A stretch of DNA of 5,238 bases from Ruminococcaceae bacterium UBA1320 (lineage in GTDB: Bacteria > Bacillota > Clostridia > Oscillospirales > Ethanoligenentaceae). The notes under the pieces are model-generated. The model was given only the letters and a program-made list of their open reading frames with translations. It was not told the DNA's origin and searched no databases. Where the stretch lies: assembly GCA_002306975.1 (NCBI GenBank), contig DBTI01000236.1:1-5238 (forward strand), given 5' to 3'. Below, piece after piece: positions 4,390 through 5,238 of this stretch. The position numbers and the translations under genes are program-made. How positions within the stretch are numbered: the first letter of the stretch is position 1; each line of letters begins with the position of its first letter.

Positions 4390-5238
4390 AAGAAGACCTC
4401 CATTATTATTCGTTTCTAATATTTCTATGATGCCGGTGTGATCGATTTTGCCGATGTTTTCGTCAGCTCCGGTATCCGTATTGATTAGTTGTTCGAGTTG
4501 CTGTTCATACAGTTTTAGCTTATCAAGAATTCCTTTGCTCAATGCTACTTCCATTTCTTTCAGACTGGCAAGCTTCGCTTCCTCTTTTTCAATCTGCGGC
4601 TGAATTTTGGATTTCTCTTCTTCCGCCTGTTTTCTGGCTTCTTCCAGCATAATTTCAGCCATTTTTTGAACTTGAATCAGAACATCGGCGATTTTCAGCT
4701 TGATTTGGGTTGCTTCGTCCGCTTTATTGGTTAATGCGCTTATTTTTTCCTTCAATTCTCTGTTTTCGTTTTCAAGTTTGATCGATTCATTGTTAGGCGA
4801 AACAGGGATTGAGTTTAACTGACTCATGACACGATCAGGCTTTTCTTTAAGCTTCCATTCAGGATTGAGCGCCGAAGACCCCGGTTGGTTGTGATCCATC
4901 TTATTTTTCCCCGGGTTATACCGTTTTAGGCTCAGTGAGTTTGTGACGACCGAAACAGAACTGAAGGCCATCGCACCGCCCGCGATCATGGGGTTTAAAA
5001 AGCCGAACGCGGCAAACGGTATGCCGATGATATTATAGAAGAACGCCCAGAACAGATTTTGTTTGATCTTGCGCATTGTTTGCCTTGACAGGCGGATAGC
5101 GGCGGGAATTGTCCTTAGATCACCGCGCATCAGGGTGATGTCGGCGGCTTCAATCGCAACGTCGGTTCCTGTGCCTATCGCCATACCGATGTCCGCGGTG
5201 GCAAGCGCCGGAGCATCATTGATGCCATCGCCGACCAT
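4177..5238 (-). CDS. copA: CopA Cu(I)-exporting P1B ATPase, C-terminal part, fused in frame to a coiled coil and a CopZ-like HMA domain
   Basis: The frame is open from the right edge (N-terminus outside) for 353 visible residues. Residues 3-11 are the P-type ATPase hinge motif GDGINDAPA. About 56-80 and 82-103 are the last two membrane helices, with the Cu(I)-site residues N61 and Y68-N69 in KQNLFWAFFYN and M90 with S93-S94 in MAFSS, which mark a P1B-1 copper(I) exporter that pumps Cu+ out of the cytoplasm. CopA proteins usually end soon after SLSLKRY (102-107). Here the frame continues through a polar stretch (110-150), a Lys/Glu-rich coiled coil (about 152-251), a linker (252-283) and a complete HMA domain (284-353) with GMSCSHC. 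There is no stop or visible frameshift between these parts. ATGs with Shine-Dalgarno sequences inside the frame at 4899 and 4389 suggest extra shorter products. The gene ends 26 bases before a hairpin and 171 bases before the regulator start. Seen: the continuous frame. Known: ATPase and HMA families. Inferred: the tether role. Confidence 0.93.
   Translation of the reverse strand: MVGDGINDAPALATADIGMAIGTGTDVAIEAADITLMRGDLRTIPAAIRLSRQTMRKIKQNLFWAFFYNIIGIPFAAFGFLNPMIAGGAMAFSSVSVVTNSLSLKRYNPGKNKMDHNQPGSSALNPEWKLKEKPDRVMSQLNSIPVSPNNESIKLENENRELKEKISALTNKADEATQIKLKIADVLIQVQKMAEIMLEEARKQAEEEKSKIQPQIEKEEAKLASLKEMEVALSKGILDKLKLYEQQLEQLINTDTGADENIGKIDHTGIIEILETNNNGGLLMSKESKTLNVNGMSCSHCENTIKKHVGALGGVDHVAVDLEAKKVTVDYDSDKVTIDVIKETIEDQGYEVA
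4387..4401 (-). promoter_or_regulatory. Internal ribosome-binding site and start for the HMA domain
   Basis: GGAGGT (4396-4401) is a perfect six-base anti-Shine-Dalgarno match, six bases from the ATG at 4387-4389, and lies exactly at the border between the linker and the chaperone domain. Both position and strength are unlikely for a purely coding sequence, so this decides the start of a possible free CopZ. Confidence 0.65.
4897..4912 (-). promoter_or_regulatory. Possible second internal start, ahead of the coiled-coil segment
   Basis: GGGGA (4908-4912) lies eight bases before an in-frame ATG (4897-4899, MDHNQPG), which follows the last ATPase helix by about ten residues. Starting here would give a soluble 240-residue coiled-coil plus HMA protein. 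The Shine-Dalgarno match is only moderate and the site may be chance. Confidence 0.3.

Overview
The window looks like chromosomal DNA of a low- to mid-GC Gram-positive anaerobe, most likely a member of the Clostridia. The reasons are strong GGAGG-type ribosome-binding sites, sigma-A-like promoters with 17-base spacers, a BirA with an N-terminal DNA-binding domain, a BaeS/OmpR-like two-component pair of Firmicutes type, and a Cu(I) P-type ATPase followed by CopZ-like sequence. The genus cannot be fixed from this sequence. All the clear genes lie on the minus strand.

From right to left (the direction of transcription), bases 5238-4177 hold the 3' part of a copper-exporting P1B ATPase (copA). 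It does not stop where such proteins usually end. The same open frame runs through a charged coiled-coil segment of about 100 residues and into a complete 70-residue heavy-metal-associated domain with CxxC, equivalent to a CopZ chaperone. That domain has its own ideal Shine-Dalgarno sequence and ATG inside the fusion frame, so a tethered and a free chaperone could both be made from one gene. A hairpin with a T-run (4114-4151) separates copA from the next unit. There follow an OmpR-family response regulator (4005-3313) and, one base later, a sensor histidine kinase (3311-1917) whose extracytoplasmic loop is rich in His, Cys and Met. After an 87-base gap that contains three 11-base-phased direct repeats (a probable response-regulator operator) and a -10-like hexamer comes a small four-helix membrane protein with conserved-looking His and Glu residues in or beside the helices (1829-1344). 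It ends at a strong bidirectional terminator (1293-1331). A copper-export and copper/envelope-sensing cluster is the most economical reading. It is inferred from gene order and residue content.

Bases 318-1292 have no convincing intact gene. They hold a tight birA promoter (347-375), a perfect 18-base inverted repeat that contains two overlapping, oppositely directed promoters (540-581), a 13-bp hairpin that could end a short plus-strand RNA (665-698), two further minus-strand promoter-like sequences (717-745 and 1056-1084), and short plus-strand reading frames that look like gene remnants, one resembling a YVTN beta-propeller repeat. At the left edge the minus strand carries the N-terminal 105 codons of birA, the biotin-protein ligase/repressor, which runs off the window.
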